A program made the translations under genes and the position numbers. From Aquiluna sp. (GTDB taxonomy: Bacteria > Actinomycetota > Actinomycetes > Actinomycetales > Microbacteriaceae): a stretch of DNA of 7,275 nucleotides. The stretch is from the NCBI GenBank assembly GCA_016780945.1, contig JADHKY010000055.1, forward strand, positions 1 to 7,275, read 5' to 3'. The notes under the pieces are model-generated. The model was not told the origin of the DNA. It searched no databases and saw only the letters and a list, made by a program, of their open reading frames with translations. This document shows, one piece after another, positions 1 through 6,342 of this stretch; position 1 is the stretch's first letter; the number at the start of each line of letters is the position of its first letter.

Positions 1-959
1 TCCGGATAGGTGCTTGGAGTAACTGCCAGCGGAATCTCAATCTCGTCGCCAAATCCCATCAATTCTGCCTGGGCCCGGATTCTGTCTTGGCCCAGCTCAA
101 CCGCAAGCATTGCGAAGGGGATATTGCAAGAACGGATCAAAGCTGTCTCCAGAGTCACCGTCTCGCCTGATCCACAAGTCGACCTTCCGGAATTGAATAC
201 TGGCGTTGTAGTCCCAGGCAGCACATACTCGCTTAGATTCTCGAAGCTGGATTGGGCGGTGTAGTTGCCGGATTCCAAGGCCGCTGCAGCAACCACCAGT
301 TTGAACACCGAGCCGGGAGGGTAGAGGTCACCCGCGATAGCCCTGTTCACAAGTGGATCATCTTCGTTTTCCGAATAGTTTCTTGAGGCGTCGAGAACAT
401 CCCCATAGACGTGCGAGGCAAGGAGATTTGCGTCAAAGGTCGGCTTCGAGACCAACGCCAGGATTCTTCCGGTGGCAGGCTCAATAGCGACTACAGCTCC
501 CTTGCGATTACCAAGCGCATCCCAGGCGGCTCGCTGGGCGTCGGGATCGATGGTGAGCTCAACGGCGGCACCTGTTACCGGAGTGCCATCGAGTAGCGCA
601 TTGATCTGCTCGAAGAACTGGGCTCCGGACTGGCCGGAGAGATAGTTGTTCATCGATCGCTCTATGCCGGTGGTGCCGGAGAACACTGAGTAGTAGCCGG
701 TGATGGGGCTGTAGATGACGCTCTCGTACTCCCTGAGAAAGCGGTAGTCATCGTTCACAGCAGTCGAGGTGACTATGGCCTCGCCCCCAACCAAAATGGC
801 TCCGCGTTGAGTCTTATAGGTCTCATAGGAGGCCCTGACATTACGGCTGTCGAGGTAGAGCTCTCCAGTCCTGACCACCTGAATCGAGCTGGCCATGGCG
901 AAAAGAGCGATGAACATGATGGTCAGGATTAGCCCAACTCTTCTCACCTGCCGATTCAC
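1..959 (-). CDS. pbpA: PbpA, class B penicillin-binding protein (D,D-transpeptidase), C-terminus cut by window edge
   Basis: This is a membrane-anchored transpeptidase that cross-links peptidoglycan stem peptides on the outer face of the membrane. My reverse-strand translation gives 319 codons from a GTG start at 959 and is open at the left edge. A short basic N-terminus (NRQVRR) is followed by one membrane span at about residues 9-27. A class B stretch before the catalytic domain reads SGTTGIERS. The transpeptidase domain shows the active-site SxxK as PPGSVFK (Ser217, Lys220) and the second motif SCN (Ser277, Asn279). The third motif, KTG, should lie beyond the edge. The start is supported by AGGAG at 966-970, six bases upstream, and by the GTGA overlap with the stop of the SEDS gene. 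The order pstP-rodA-pbpA matches the Mycobacterium tuberculosis locus, which favours PbpA over FtsI/PBP2b. The SEDS neighbour is its likely polymerase partner. The family is near certain; the exact name rests on gene order. Confidence 0.93.
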   Translation of the reverse strand, partial: MNRQVRRVGLILTIMFIALFAMASSIQVVRTGELYLDSRNVRASYETYKTQRGAILVGGEAIVTSTAVNDDYRFLREYESVIYSPITGYYSVFSGTTGIERSMNNYLSGQSGAQFFEQINALLDGTPVTGAAVELTIDPDAQRAAWDALGNRKGAVVAIEPATGRILALVSKPTFDANLLASHVYGDVLDASRNYSENEDDPLVNRAIAGDLYPPGSVFKLVVAAAALESGNYTAQSSFENLSEYVLPGTTTPVFNSGRSTCGSGETVTLETALIRSCNIPFAMLAVELGQDRIRAQAELMGFGDEIEIPLAVTPSTYP

Positions 960-2317
960 TTATTACTCCTCAGCGAGGAGTCACTGATTATCAAAAGCAG
1001 CGCAATGATCGACCAGTTGGCCAGCAGAGATGATCCACCGGCAGCGAGGAACGGAGTGGTGAGGCCGGTCAGAGGCAAAAGCCCCATGACGCCGCCGGCA
1101 ACAACGAACACCTGCAGCCCAATAACAAAGGCAAGACCGAGAGCCAGCAGCTTAGAAAAGTCATCCGGGTGGCTATTGGCGATCCTGAGGCCTCTATAGA
1201 CAAGCAGGAGGTAGACCGCGAGGATCACGAAGACGCCAGCGAGCCCAAGCTCCTCACCCAGAGCTGCGAAGATGAAGTCGCTTTCTGCAAGCGGGATTAG
1301 CTGCGGAAACCCACCACCTAAACCGGTGCCAATGACATCGCCGTTGGCCATGCCGAACAGACCCTGAACCAGCTGATAGCTGCCACCAATCGCGGTGTAG
1401 TTGGCACTGGAAAAAGGATCTAGCCAGACCTCGAAGCGCCGCTCGACATAGTCAAAGAACCTAGAGGCGACCAGTGCACCGGTGACCATCATCACAAGTC
1501 CCGCCCCGATATAAAAGCCACGTCCGGTTGCTGTGTAGACCATCACCAAGAACAGGCCAAAGTACAAGATCGAAGTTCCCAAATCTCGCTGCACGATAAG
1601 CACACCCAGAGAGGCAAACCAGAAAAGCAGGATCGGACCCAAATCTTTGGCCCTTGGCACCTTAACCCCAAGCACTCGCGAGCCAATTTCAGCCAAAGAC
1701 CCCTGACGGGAGACCAGGTAACCGGCAAAGAATATTGCGAGCAGGATCTTGGCAATCTCTCCCGGCTGGAAGCTCAGTTCGTCGGTGCCAACCCACAAAG
1801 TTGCACCATTCACCGTTCTACCGATCACCGGTGCTGCGGGGAGTAGCAGCAGCACCACTGCGGCAAGGCCAGAGATAAAGGGGAACCTGCGAAGTGCCAG
1901 GTGGTTTGGGACCACCCGAATAACCGCAGCGGCAATCAGCATTGCAAAGCAGCTGAGCCAAACCTGGCGCTGGGCAAACAGATCGCTTCCACCAGCGGCA
2001 AGCTCTGCCAAGTCCAGGCGGTAGATCATTGCGATGCCAAGACCGTTTAGCAAAAAGGCCAGCGGCAGCATTAGCCCATCGGCCTTGACCGCATACTTTC
2101 TCAGCACCCAGTGGACGATCATTGCGCTGAGGGTTGGGGGCGCCCAGTAAAGGAGCATCTCCCATGTCATGATCTGCAGGACTGAGAGCTGAATCTGGGC
2201 GAGGGCGAAGGCATGAATTCCGGATACCCAGAAAATCAACATCGCCTCAAAATTTCGGGAGCGTGGCACCGCACGAATCAGCTTGGGTATGGCACTGGTG
2301 AGGCTGAGGTTACTCAT
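956..2317 (-). CDS. rodA: SEDS-family peptidoglycan glycosyltransferase, RodA/FtsW type
   Basis: This is a polytopic membrane enzyme that polymerises lipid II into glycan strands, normally paired with a class B PBP. The 453-residue protein is hydrophobic throughout (about ten membrane spans). It carries SEDS signatures: NGATLWV (170-176) with FQPGEIAK (183-190), QRDLGTS (243-249), GDVIGTGLGGG (326-336), ESDFIFAALGEELG (345-358, with Asp347 as the probable catalytic aspartate) and PLTGLTTPFLAAGGSS (415-430). I chose the ATG at 2317 over an in-frame GTG at 2323. AGGAGA at 2324-2329 touches the GTG but sits well spaced from the ATG. The gene overlaps the end of pstP by 8 bases and the start of pbpA by 4. 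The name RodA follows the actinobacterial order pstP-rodA-pbpA; sequence alone would not exclude FtsW. The N-terminal region before the conserved core is somewhat extended, as in mycobacterial RodA. Confidence 0.93.
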   Translation of the reverse strand: MSNLSLTSAIPKLIRAVPRSRNFEAMLIFWVSGIHAFALAQIQLSVLQIMTWEMLLYWAPPTLSAMIVHWVLRKYAVKADGLMLPLAFLLNGLGIAMIYRLDLAELAAGGSDLFAQRQVWLSCFAMLIAAAVIRVVPNHLALRRFPFISGLAAVVLLLLPAAPVIGRTVNGATLWVGTDELSFQPGEIAKILLAIFFAGYLVSRQGSLAEIGSRVLGVKVPRAKDLGPILLFWFASLGVLIVQRDLGTSILYFGLFLVMVYTATGRGFYIGAGLVMMVTGALVASRFFDYVERRFEVWLDPFSSANYTAIGGSYQLVQGLFGMANGDVIGTGLGGGFPQLIPLAESDFIFAALGEELGLAGVFVILAVYLLLVYRGLRIANSHPDDFSKLLALGLAFVIGLQVFVVAGGVMGLLPLTGLTTPFLAAGGSSLLANWSIIALLLIISDSSLRSNK

Positions 2318-3563
2318 CCACACTCTCCTGGAGCTGACTCAAAATTCTGAGCGCGTCCTCGAGGGACTCTGCCGAGATCGACCTGTCAATCAGCTCCTGC
2401 TGGAAGAGAGAGAGGTCTTCGATGTCAATCTCACTTACTTGATAAGGCTGCGAGAACTTCAAGGGCCCAAGCTGCTCGCGGATGCCCTGATAAATGGTTA
2501 CCTGGCCCTCAAACTCAGCTACGTAGTATCTGGTTTGGGTGTAGCTATAGGCGAGCCAACCGATGCCAATCACGGCTGCGGCCAGCAGGATCCAGCCCAG
2601 GATTGTCCTCGCACCGCGCCAGCGAATCTTGCGTCTTGTCTCCAGGAGAATCTTCTCGAGGACCTCCTCGGACTCTGGGCGATACTCCGCGGGGTCCTCT
2701 GGGGTCTGAAGCAGTTCGAGGAGGCTTCTTGGGTTGAGAAGCTGAAGGATCTTGCCGCCGCGACGCTCTTCGATGACAACTTCGTTGGAGGCGCTGCCCA
2801 CAAACTGCGCACCGGGCTCAAAGTCCACCTGGGTTCCCGAGCGCATGATGTCGGCAACTACTACGGTGACGTTATCGGGTGCTCCAAACTCGAGCGCCTC
2901 TCCAACCAGCAGCTCTGCTGCTTCCTCGGTTGGCACCTTGCCGGCAAGGATTCGCTCCATTACCTCCTCGGGGACTACCCCTGAGAGACCATCACTGCAG
3001 AGCATCCAGCGGTCACCGACCTGGGCATCAAACAGCGCCACATCCAGCTCGGGGTCTCCCTGAACATCACCTAGGACCCTCATCAGGACGCTGCGTCTGG
3101 GGTGGACGAGGGCCTCCTCAGGGGTGATGCGACCCAGCTCCACAAGCCTCTGGACGAAGGTGTGGTCTGTGGTGATCTGGCTCACCTCACCATCGCGCAC
3201 CCGATAGATGCGGGAGTCGCCGATGTGTGCGGTGATGATTTGATCGCCGTGGATTAGCATCCCCGAGAAGGTGGTGCCCATGCCCTCGAGTTCGGGGTGC
3301 TCCTTGACGGTTTCGGAGAGCATGTCGTTGGCCTCTAAAATGCCCTGCTTTAGCGTCTCAATGGCCTCTTCGGCAGTGTCGTATTTGTTGTCAGTTAGGG
3401 CGACCCGCTGGCTGGTGATAGCACTTGCGATATCACCACCGGCATGGCCACCCATGCCGTCAGCGACAAAGAACAGCTGATAACCGGCATAGCCGGAATC
3501 CTGATTGGAGCTGCGGTGCTTTCCAATATCGGAGGCCGCGTAGCTGACGGTTTTGATGGCCAA
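2310..3563 (-). CDS. pstP: PstP, membrane-anchored PP2C-family Ser/Thr protein phosphatase
   Basis: This metal-dependent phosphatase reverses the action of PknA/PknB-type kinases on cell-wall and division proteins. The cytoplasmic PP2C domain spans about residues 5-240. It shows SNQD (Asp22), VADGMGGHAGG (33-43, Asp35 and Gly36 for metal binding), GMGTTFSG (94-101), AHIGDSRIYR (112-121), a TDHTFVQRLVELGRI block (132-146), CSDGLSG (189-195, Asp191) and GAPDNVTVVVAD (227-238, Asp230). A linker with Arg/Lys-rich TRRKIRWRGAR (309-319) leads to one membrane span (about 321-341) and a 75-residue outer domain starting YYVAEFEGQVTIYQGI, similar to the mycobacterial protein. The start is TTG at 3563. 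No other start codon exists between it and the in-frame TGA just upstream, and the protein then begins like its relatives. GAGG at 3574-3577 is ten bases away, so initiation is probably weak and coupled to fhaB, four bases upstream. Confidence 0.95.
   Translation of the reverse strand: MAIKTVSYAASDIGKHRSSNQDSGYAGYQLFFVADGMGGHAGGDIASAITSQRVALTDNKYDTAEEAIETLKQGILEANDMLSETVKEHPELEGMGTTFSGMLIHGDQIITAHIGDSRIYRVRDGEVSQITTDHTFVQRLVELGRITPEEALVHPRRSVLMRVLGDVQGDPELDVALFDAQVGDRWMLCSDGLSGVVPEEVMERILAGKVPTEEAAELLVGEALEFGAPDNVTVVVADIMRSGTQVDFEPGAQFVGSASNEVVIEERRGGKILQLLNPRSLLELLQTPEDPAEYRPESEEVLEKILLETRRKIRWRGARTILGWILLAAAVIGIGWLAYSYTQTRYYVAEFEGQVTIYQGIREQLGPLKFSQPYQVSEIDIEDLSLFQQELIDRSISAESLEDALRILSQLQESVDE
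2324..2329 (-). promoter_or_regulatory. Shine-Dalgarno that decides the rodA start
   Basis: AGGAGA lies inside the last codons of pstP. It leaves six bases before the ATG at 2317 but none before the upstream GTG at 2323, so the ATG is the more likely initiation codon. Confidence 0.7.
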
Positions 3564-3567
3564 GAGA

Positions 3568-4056
3568 CTAAGACCTCAAATCGAAGGTTGTGGTTCCGAT
3601 TCGTATGGTTGCGCCAGCCGTCATGGTCACGGGCGTGGTGACTCGTTTGCCATCAATAAACGTGCCATTGGTTGAGCTGAGATCCTGAAGCACCCACTCG
3701 TCACCAACCAGGACCAGCTTGGCGTGAGTGTTGGATGCGAACTCATCTGAGATAACCAGGTCAGATCCGGGAGAGCGGCCAATGGTGACCTCTTTTTTCT
3801 CTCCCAGCTCGAGGGTGTTTCCAGCGCTGCGCCCGGTGAGCATCTGAATCTTGGTCGGTTCGAATGCGTCCCCGTCATCGATGTCTAGTTCTGGCACCGG
3901 AGCTTGGCTGAGTTGTGGCCCGCTCTGCTTGGCAAGTCGGCTCATTACCCTGCGGCCGTAGAGGTCGGCCCTGATTACCGAGAGCAGACTGAGCACAAAT
4001 ATCCAGAGCACGGCGACAAAGCCAATGCGCACCAAAAAGAGTGCTAGTTCACTCAC
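3568..4056 (-). CDS. fhaB: FhaB (FipA-like), membrane-anchored FHA-domain protein
   Basis: This is a phosphothreonine-reading adaptor at the membrane; the mycobacterial homologue is a kinase substrate linked to cell division. Starting at GTG 4056 it has 162 residues. An N-terminal hydrophobic segment (about 5-27, LALFLVRIGFVAVLWIF) is followed by a basic stretch, an acidic linker (DIDDGD), then an FHA domain (about 70-160). Key FHA motifs are IGRSPGSD (92-99), SNTHA (108-112) and SSTNGTF (127-133). A second in-frame GTG at 4065 would add three residues. I prefer 4056 because GGGTGA at 4062-4067 then sits five bases upstream, and because the distance to the membrane segment matches what I recall of M. 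tuberculosis FhaB. The gene overlaps fhaA by 8 bases, the same geometry as pstP/rodA. The family call is firm; the start is moderately sure. Confidence 0.93.
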   Translation of the reverse strand: MSELALFLVRIGFVAVLWIFVLSLLSVIRADLYGRRVMSRLAKQSGPQLSQAPVPELDIDDGDAFEPTKIQMLTGRSAGNTLELGEKKEVTIGRSPGSDLVISDEFASNTHAKLVLVGDEWVLQDLSSTNGTFIDGKRVTTPVTMTAGATIRIGTTTFDLRS

Positions 4057-4720
4057 TTGCTTCACCCGCCAGTGCTAGGAGTTGAAAGTGAAACTCGGTT
4101 CGTCCCGCGGCAATGGTGCTGCCCGAGATCAGGACTAGCTCGTTGACCCTGGCACCGTCTAGGAAGGTCCCATTGGTTGACTGCAGGTCTCTGATTGCCG
4201 CCACCTCACCATTCCAGGCGATCTCAAAGTGGATTCGACTCAGGCCGCGGTCATCGATGCAGATATCGGCCTTCTCGTCCCTGCCAACGGTGGAGGTCCC
4301 AAGCTTCAGCTCGTACTCCTTCTCGCCGATTGTGAGAACAGGCTTCCAAGCCACTGACGTGTCAACCGGCTGAGAGCCCACGCGGATTCTGCCCTTGCCG
4401 ATTTTGTCGTCGGCGGACAGGTTTAGATCAATCGAGTCAACCAGGCGGTACTGGCGTGAAGAAGCATATTTTGAGACTTCAGCGCGAATTGCGGAGAGCA
4501 TGGCGGGAGTAATCTTCTGGGCATCGGCGCTGTGAACCAGTAGCAGGTAGCGGTGGGGGACAACGGTTGAACCCACGGTGTCAGCTTTAGCGGCAAGATC
4601 CATTGCTGAGCGAATCGCCTGGGTGATTTCCACCGGTTGCAGCTCAGCCCTGGAGAGCTTGGAGAAAAGCGAGCTCACCGCACCTTCGATGCGCTGCTCT
4701 GCCTTGTCCAATAGGCCCAT
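4049..4720 (-). CDS. fhaA: FhaA, DUF3662 + FHA domain protein
   Basis: This is a cytoplasmic adaptor. In M. tuberculosis, FhaA binds the phosphorylated pseudokinase domain of the lipid II flippase MviN/MurJ and helps control peptidoglycan synthesis. The 223-residue protein has an N-terminal DUF3662 domain (about 1-118, beginning MGLLDKAEQRIEGAV) and a C-terminal FHA domain (about 128-215). The FHA motifs are VGRDEKAD (145-152), SRIHFE (161-166) and STNGTFLDGARV (181-192). The two domains are almost fused: only about ten residues separate them, whereas the mycobacterial protein (about 527 residues) carries a long low-complexity linker. The ATG at 4720 is preceded by a modest AGGCGAA. The gene is first in the minus-strand operon and diverges from the tRNA. 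Its target here is inferred by homology only. Confidence 0.94.
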   Translation of the reverse strand: MGLLDKAEQRIEGAVSSLFSKLSRAELQPVEITQAIRSAMDLAAKADTVGSTVVPHRYLLLVHSADAQKITPAMLSAIRAEVSKYASSRQYRLVDSIDLNLSADDKIGKGRIRVGSQPVDTSVAWKPVLTIGEKEYELKLGTSTVGRDEKADICIDDRGLSRIHFEIAWNGEVAAIRDLQSTNGTFLDGARVNELVLISGSTIAAGRTEFHFQLLALAGEASE

Positions 4721-4772
4721 TTCGCCTACTTTCGAGATGTCGCTGTGGGTTAGGTAAGTCTAATCCCGCCCC

Positions 4773-4801
4773 TTACTCGGGTGGGGGTTCTCTGCTAATC
4801 T
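4773..4801 (+). promoter_or_regulatory. Candidate promoter for tRNA-Leu and the TRIC gene
   Basis: TTACTC (4773-4778) and TAATCT (4796-4801) are 17 bases apart. The -10 box fits the actinobacterial TAnnnT pattern but the -35 match is poor. A start near 4808 would give a leader of about 16 bases before the tRNA. This is tentative. Confidence 0.3.
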
Positions 4802-4823
4802 CGAGAAGCTCAAACCACTAATC

Positions 4824-4906
4824 GCGCGAGTGGCGAAATGGCAGACGCGCTGGCTTCAGGTGCCAGTGTCCGCAAGGACGTGCGGGTTCAAGTCCCGCCT
4901 CGCGCA
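4824..4906 (+). tRNA. tRNA-Leu, anticodon CAG
   Basis: The 83-base cloverleaf folds fully. The acceptor stem pairs GCGCGAG (4824-4830) with CTCGCGC (4899-4905), with discriminator A at 4906. The anticodon stem CTGGC/GCCAG (4850-4854 / 4862-4866) encloses loop TTCAGGT with anticodon CAG at 4857-4859, which reads CUG leucine codons. A long variable arm (GTCC-GCAA-GGAC, 4868-4879) marks it as class II. The T arm is GCGGG-TTCAAGT-CCCGC (4882-4898). The 3' CCA is not encoded and must be added by nucleotidyltransferase. As I recall, a tRNA-Leu gene (leuT) lies at the equivalent place upstream of fhaA in M. tuberculosis, so this may be old synteny. Confidence 0.97.
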
Positions 4907-4923
4907 CTTACAAGGAGAAAATC

Positions 4924-5550
4924 ATGAGCCTAGACAGCTTCCTGCTTTTCTTCGAAGCACTTGGAGTGATCGCGTTCGCTCTCTCGGGCATTATTGAGGC
5001 CGCTCGAAAACAGTTTGACCTTGTCGGCGTTGTCATGATTGGGGCCATAGCCGCGTTTGGCGGCGGAACCCTAAGAGATGTGCTTTTAGACCGCAGGCCC
5101 TTCTTTTGGGTTGAGCAGGAGGCATGGGTCTGGGCGCTTATTGTTGCCGGCCTCGCGCTGCCGTTTTTCTTCCGCGCTCGCCATATCGAATTCACCGAGA
5201 AGGCAATGCTCGTGCCCGATGCCTTTGGCCTCGGCATTTTTGCAGCGGGTGGAACTCACATCGCCCTGCAGACAGGCCAGACGCCAATGATTGCCGTGCT
5301 CATGGGAGTCATCACTGCGGTTGTTGGAGGCATTCTTCGAGACGTCTTGGTCAATGAGGTCCCTAGGGCCTTCCACGACCATCAGCCCTACGCGGTGATT
5401 GCCTTCGCCGGTGGTTGGCTTGTGGTGCTGCTATCGCAGCTAAGAACCCCCGAGTATCTCGATGTCCTACTTGCGGCAATTGCCATGGTGGCGATCAGAT
5501 TGCTTGCCGTGAGACTGGGCTGGAAGCTCAGCCCCTGGAGGCTCTTCTAA
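4924..5550 (+). CDS. TRIC/UPF0126 family membrane protein (YadS-like)
   Basis: This is an inner-membrane protein of the family Pfam calls Gly_transporter (formerly UPF0126). Bacterial members are homologous to trimeric intracellular cation channels and have also been proposed to transport glycine. The 208-residue protein has about seven membrane spans and the diagnostic internal repeat: GGGTLRDVLLDRRPFFW (46-62) and GGILRDVLVNEVPRAF (135-150). Each repeat places a glycine-rich kink before Arg-Asp, as expected for the 3+3+1 helix layout. Length is typical of the family. AAGGAG at 4912-4917 sits six bases before the ATG. The start is only 17 bases after the tRNA, so the two may share a transcript from which the tRNA is cut. 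The substrate cannot be told from sequence. The family assignment is secure; ion channel versus glycine transporter is open. Confidence 0.92.
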   Translation: MSLDSFLLFFEALGVIAFALSGIIEAARKQFDLVGVVMIGAIAAFGGGTLRDVLLDRRPFFWVEQEAWVWALIVAGLALPFFFRARHIEFTEKAMLVPDAFGLGIFAAGGTHIALQTGQTPMIAVLMGVITAVVGGILRDVLVNEVPRAFHDHQPYAVIAFAGGWLVVLLSQLRTPEYLDVLLAAIAMVAIRLLAVRLGWKLSPWRLF

Positions 5551-5556
5551 TCTGAA

Positions 5557-5586
5557 AGCTTCCTGCAAGCTTCATAGCAGGATGCT
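5557..5586 (+). terminator. Probable Rho-independent terminator of the TRIC gene
   Basis: AGCTTCCTGC (5557-5566) can pair with GCAGGATGCT (5577-5586) except for one T/T mismatch, with a 10-base loop. GATTTT follows. It begins seven bases after the TRIC stop codon. The T run is short, so efficiency is uncertain. Confidence 0.5.
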
Positions 5587-5592
5587 GATTTT

Positions 5593-5605
5593 GGCGAGAT
5601 TCGCC
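5593..5605. promoter_or_regulatory. Palindrome GGCGA-GAT-TCGCC in the upstream region of the secreted-protein gene
   Basis: A perfect 5-bp inverted repeat with a 3-base centre lies about 12 bases upstream of the candidate -10 box, covering or just upstream of where the -35 element would be. It could bind an activator or repressor. It could also be a chance short palindrome in GC-rich DNA. Confidence 0.35.
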
Positions 5606-5617
5606 CGCCCAGTTCTC

Positions 5618-5623
5618 TAACTT
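5618..5623 (+). promoter_or_regulatory. Candidate -10 box (TAACTT) for the secreted-protein gene
   Basis: TAACTT fits TAnnnT and would start transcription near 5629-5631, directly at the base of the leader hairpin. I see no convincing -35 hexamer at 16-18 bases; TTGGCG at 5591 is 21 bases away. The promoter may need an activator, or the call may be wrong. Confidence 0.35.
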
Positions 5624-5627
5624 GATT

Positions 5628-5647
5628 CGTATCCACGAAAGGATACG
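5628..5647 (+). promoter_or_regulatory. Leader hairpin covering the Shine-Dalgarno of the secreted-protein gene
   Basis: CGTATCC (5628-5634) is perfectly complementary to GGATACG (5641-5647), with loop ACGAAA. The ribosome-binding sequence AAAGGA (5638-5643) is half in the loop and half in the 3' arm, and the stem ends one base before the ATG. As RNA it could limit translation; as DNA it is a 7-bp inverted repeat that could be an operator. Confidence 0.5.
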
Positions 5648-5648
5648 G

Positions 5649-6299
5649 ATGAACAAAAAGGCCAAGGTAGGCATCGCAGCACTAGCTGTGATAGCTACCG
5701 GCTCACTCGGACTGGCTCTGCCAGCGCTCGCGCATGATCGAGGCGAGCGAGAGGGCTACTCAAGCGAGAGTCGTCAGGCTCACGGCACAGAGGACCACAA
5801 CCGAGCAATCCTGGATGCAGCAATCAGTGGCATCCCAGAAGATGTAACCGAGGCAAAGGCTGCCCACAAGGGCGCCTACTTCACTGTTTACCTCCTTGAC
5901 AGCGACGCAGCATCGGTTCCACAGCAAGAACCAGCGGAGGATGGCAGGCGAATCGGCATTCGACCTGTCTCAATAGAAGCTGGCTCAATCACACGCACCG
6001 AAATTGAAGACGGGACTCTTTCTGGACTTCTTGGTTTTCGTGCTCCAACTGAGGCTGGTGTAACCAAGCTCGCCCTCTACCCATCCGACGGCACCTCCCC
6101 CGTGCTAGTGACTATCACCGTCGATGAAGAGGGCAATGCAACCGCCACCTCATCAGGCCCGCTCACCGTTGCCTACAGCGCGGATGTCGCTGCAGAGCAC
6201 CAGGAAAAGCGCGGTCACCCAGGTTTCCGCGGCGGTAAAGGCCACCGAGGTCACATGGGACCTTCCTTAGATGGCGAGAGGCCTATGCCTAACGCCTAG
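5649..6299 (+). CDS. Secreted protein of unknown function with a His/Gly-rich basic tail
   Basis: I do not recognise this 216-residue protein. It opens with a typical Sec signal peptide: MNKKAK, a hydrophobic core (about 7-24), then LPALA before HD, giving likely signal peptidase I cleavage after Ala28. No lipobox cysteine is present; there are no cysteines at all. The mature part starts with a polar His/Glu/Arg stretch (29-50). A middle region (about 75-180) has alternating hydrophobic residues (YFTVYLLD, TKLALYP, PVLVTITVD, LTVAYSADV) that suggests a small beta-rich domain. The tail (184-204) is rich in His, Gly, Lys and Arg (His184, 190, 199, 202), which could bind metal or an anionic surface. 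I chose the ATG at 5649, with AAAGGA five bases upstream, over an upstream in-frame TTG at 5622 that would put charged residues before the signal peptide. It appears to be a single-gene unit between two terminator-like hairpins. Confidence 0.8.
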   Translation: MNKKAKVGIAALAVIATGSLGLALPALAHDRGEREGYSSESRQAHGTEDHNRAILDAAISGIPEDVTEAKAAHKGAYFTVYLLDSDAASVPQQEPAEDGRRIGIRPVSIEAGSITRTEIEDGTLSGLLGFRAPTEAGVTKLALYPSDGTSPVLVTITVDEEGNATATSSGPLTVAYSADVAAEHQEKRGHPGFRGGKGHRGHMGPSLDGERPMPNA

Positions 6300-6310
6300 C
6301 AATCGGCAAT

Positions 6311-6342
6311 AGAAGACCCCGGGCTCAGTCCCGGGGTCTTCT
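6311..6342 (+). terminator. Strong stem-loop terminator after the secreted-protein gene
   Basis: AGAAGACCCCGGG (6311-6323) and CCCGGGGTCTTCT (6330-6342) form a perfect 13-bp stem with loop CTCAGT, beginning 12 bases after the TAG stop. There is no clear T tract downstream (GCTTCCTGTC), as is common for actinobacterial terminators. The stem separates this gene from the toxin-antitoxin pair. Confidence 0.85.

Noticed and set aside
1..600. Plus-strand open frames (10-264, 411-596) opposite pbpA
   Set aside because: The minus strand reads without interruption through transpeptidase motifs SVFK and SCN, so the plus-strand frames are shadows.
1543..2165. Open frames in other minus-strand and plus-strand registers inside rodA
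   Set aside because: They are low-complexity translations rich in Pro, Arg, Ser and Ala with no start signal, and the SEDS frame is continuous here.
2283..2984. 233-codon open frame on the plus strand antisense to pstP
   Set aside because: The minus strand here encodes all PP2C motifs and the membrane anchor of PstP; the plus-strand translation shows no domain and has no ribosome site. It is a shadow frame.
4764..4787. C-rich then G-rich stretch between fhaA and the tRNA as a hairpin or terminator
   Set aside because: The arms pair with two central mismatches and no T tract follows; it lies between divergent genes where no terminator is needed.
4908..5382. Minus-strand open frames opposite the TRIC gene
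   Set aside because: The plus strand carries the diagnostic double glycine-rich RDVL repeat and a good ribosome site; the minus frames have neither.
5622..5648. Upstream TTG start extending the secreted protein by nine residues
   Set aside because: It would add IRIHERIR before the signal peptide and lacks a Shine-Dalgarno; ATG 5649 has AAAGGA at five bases.
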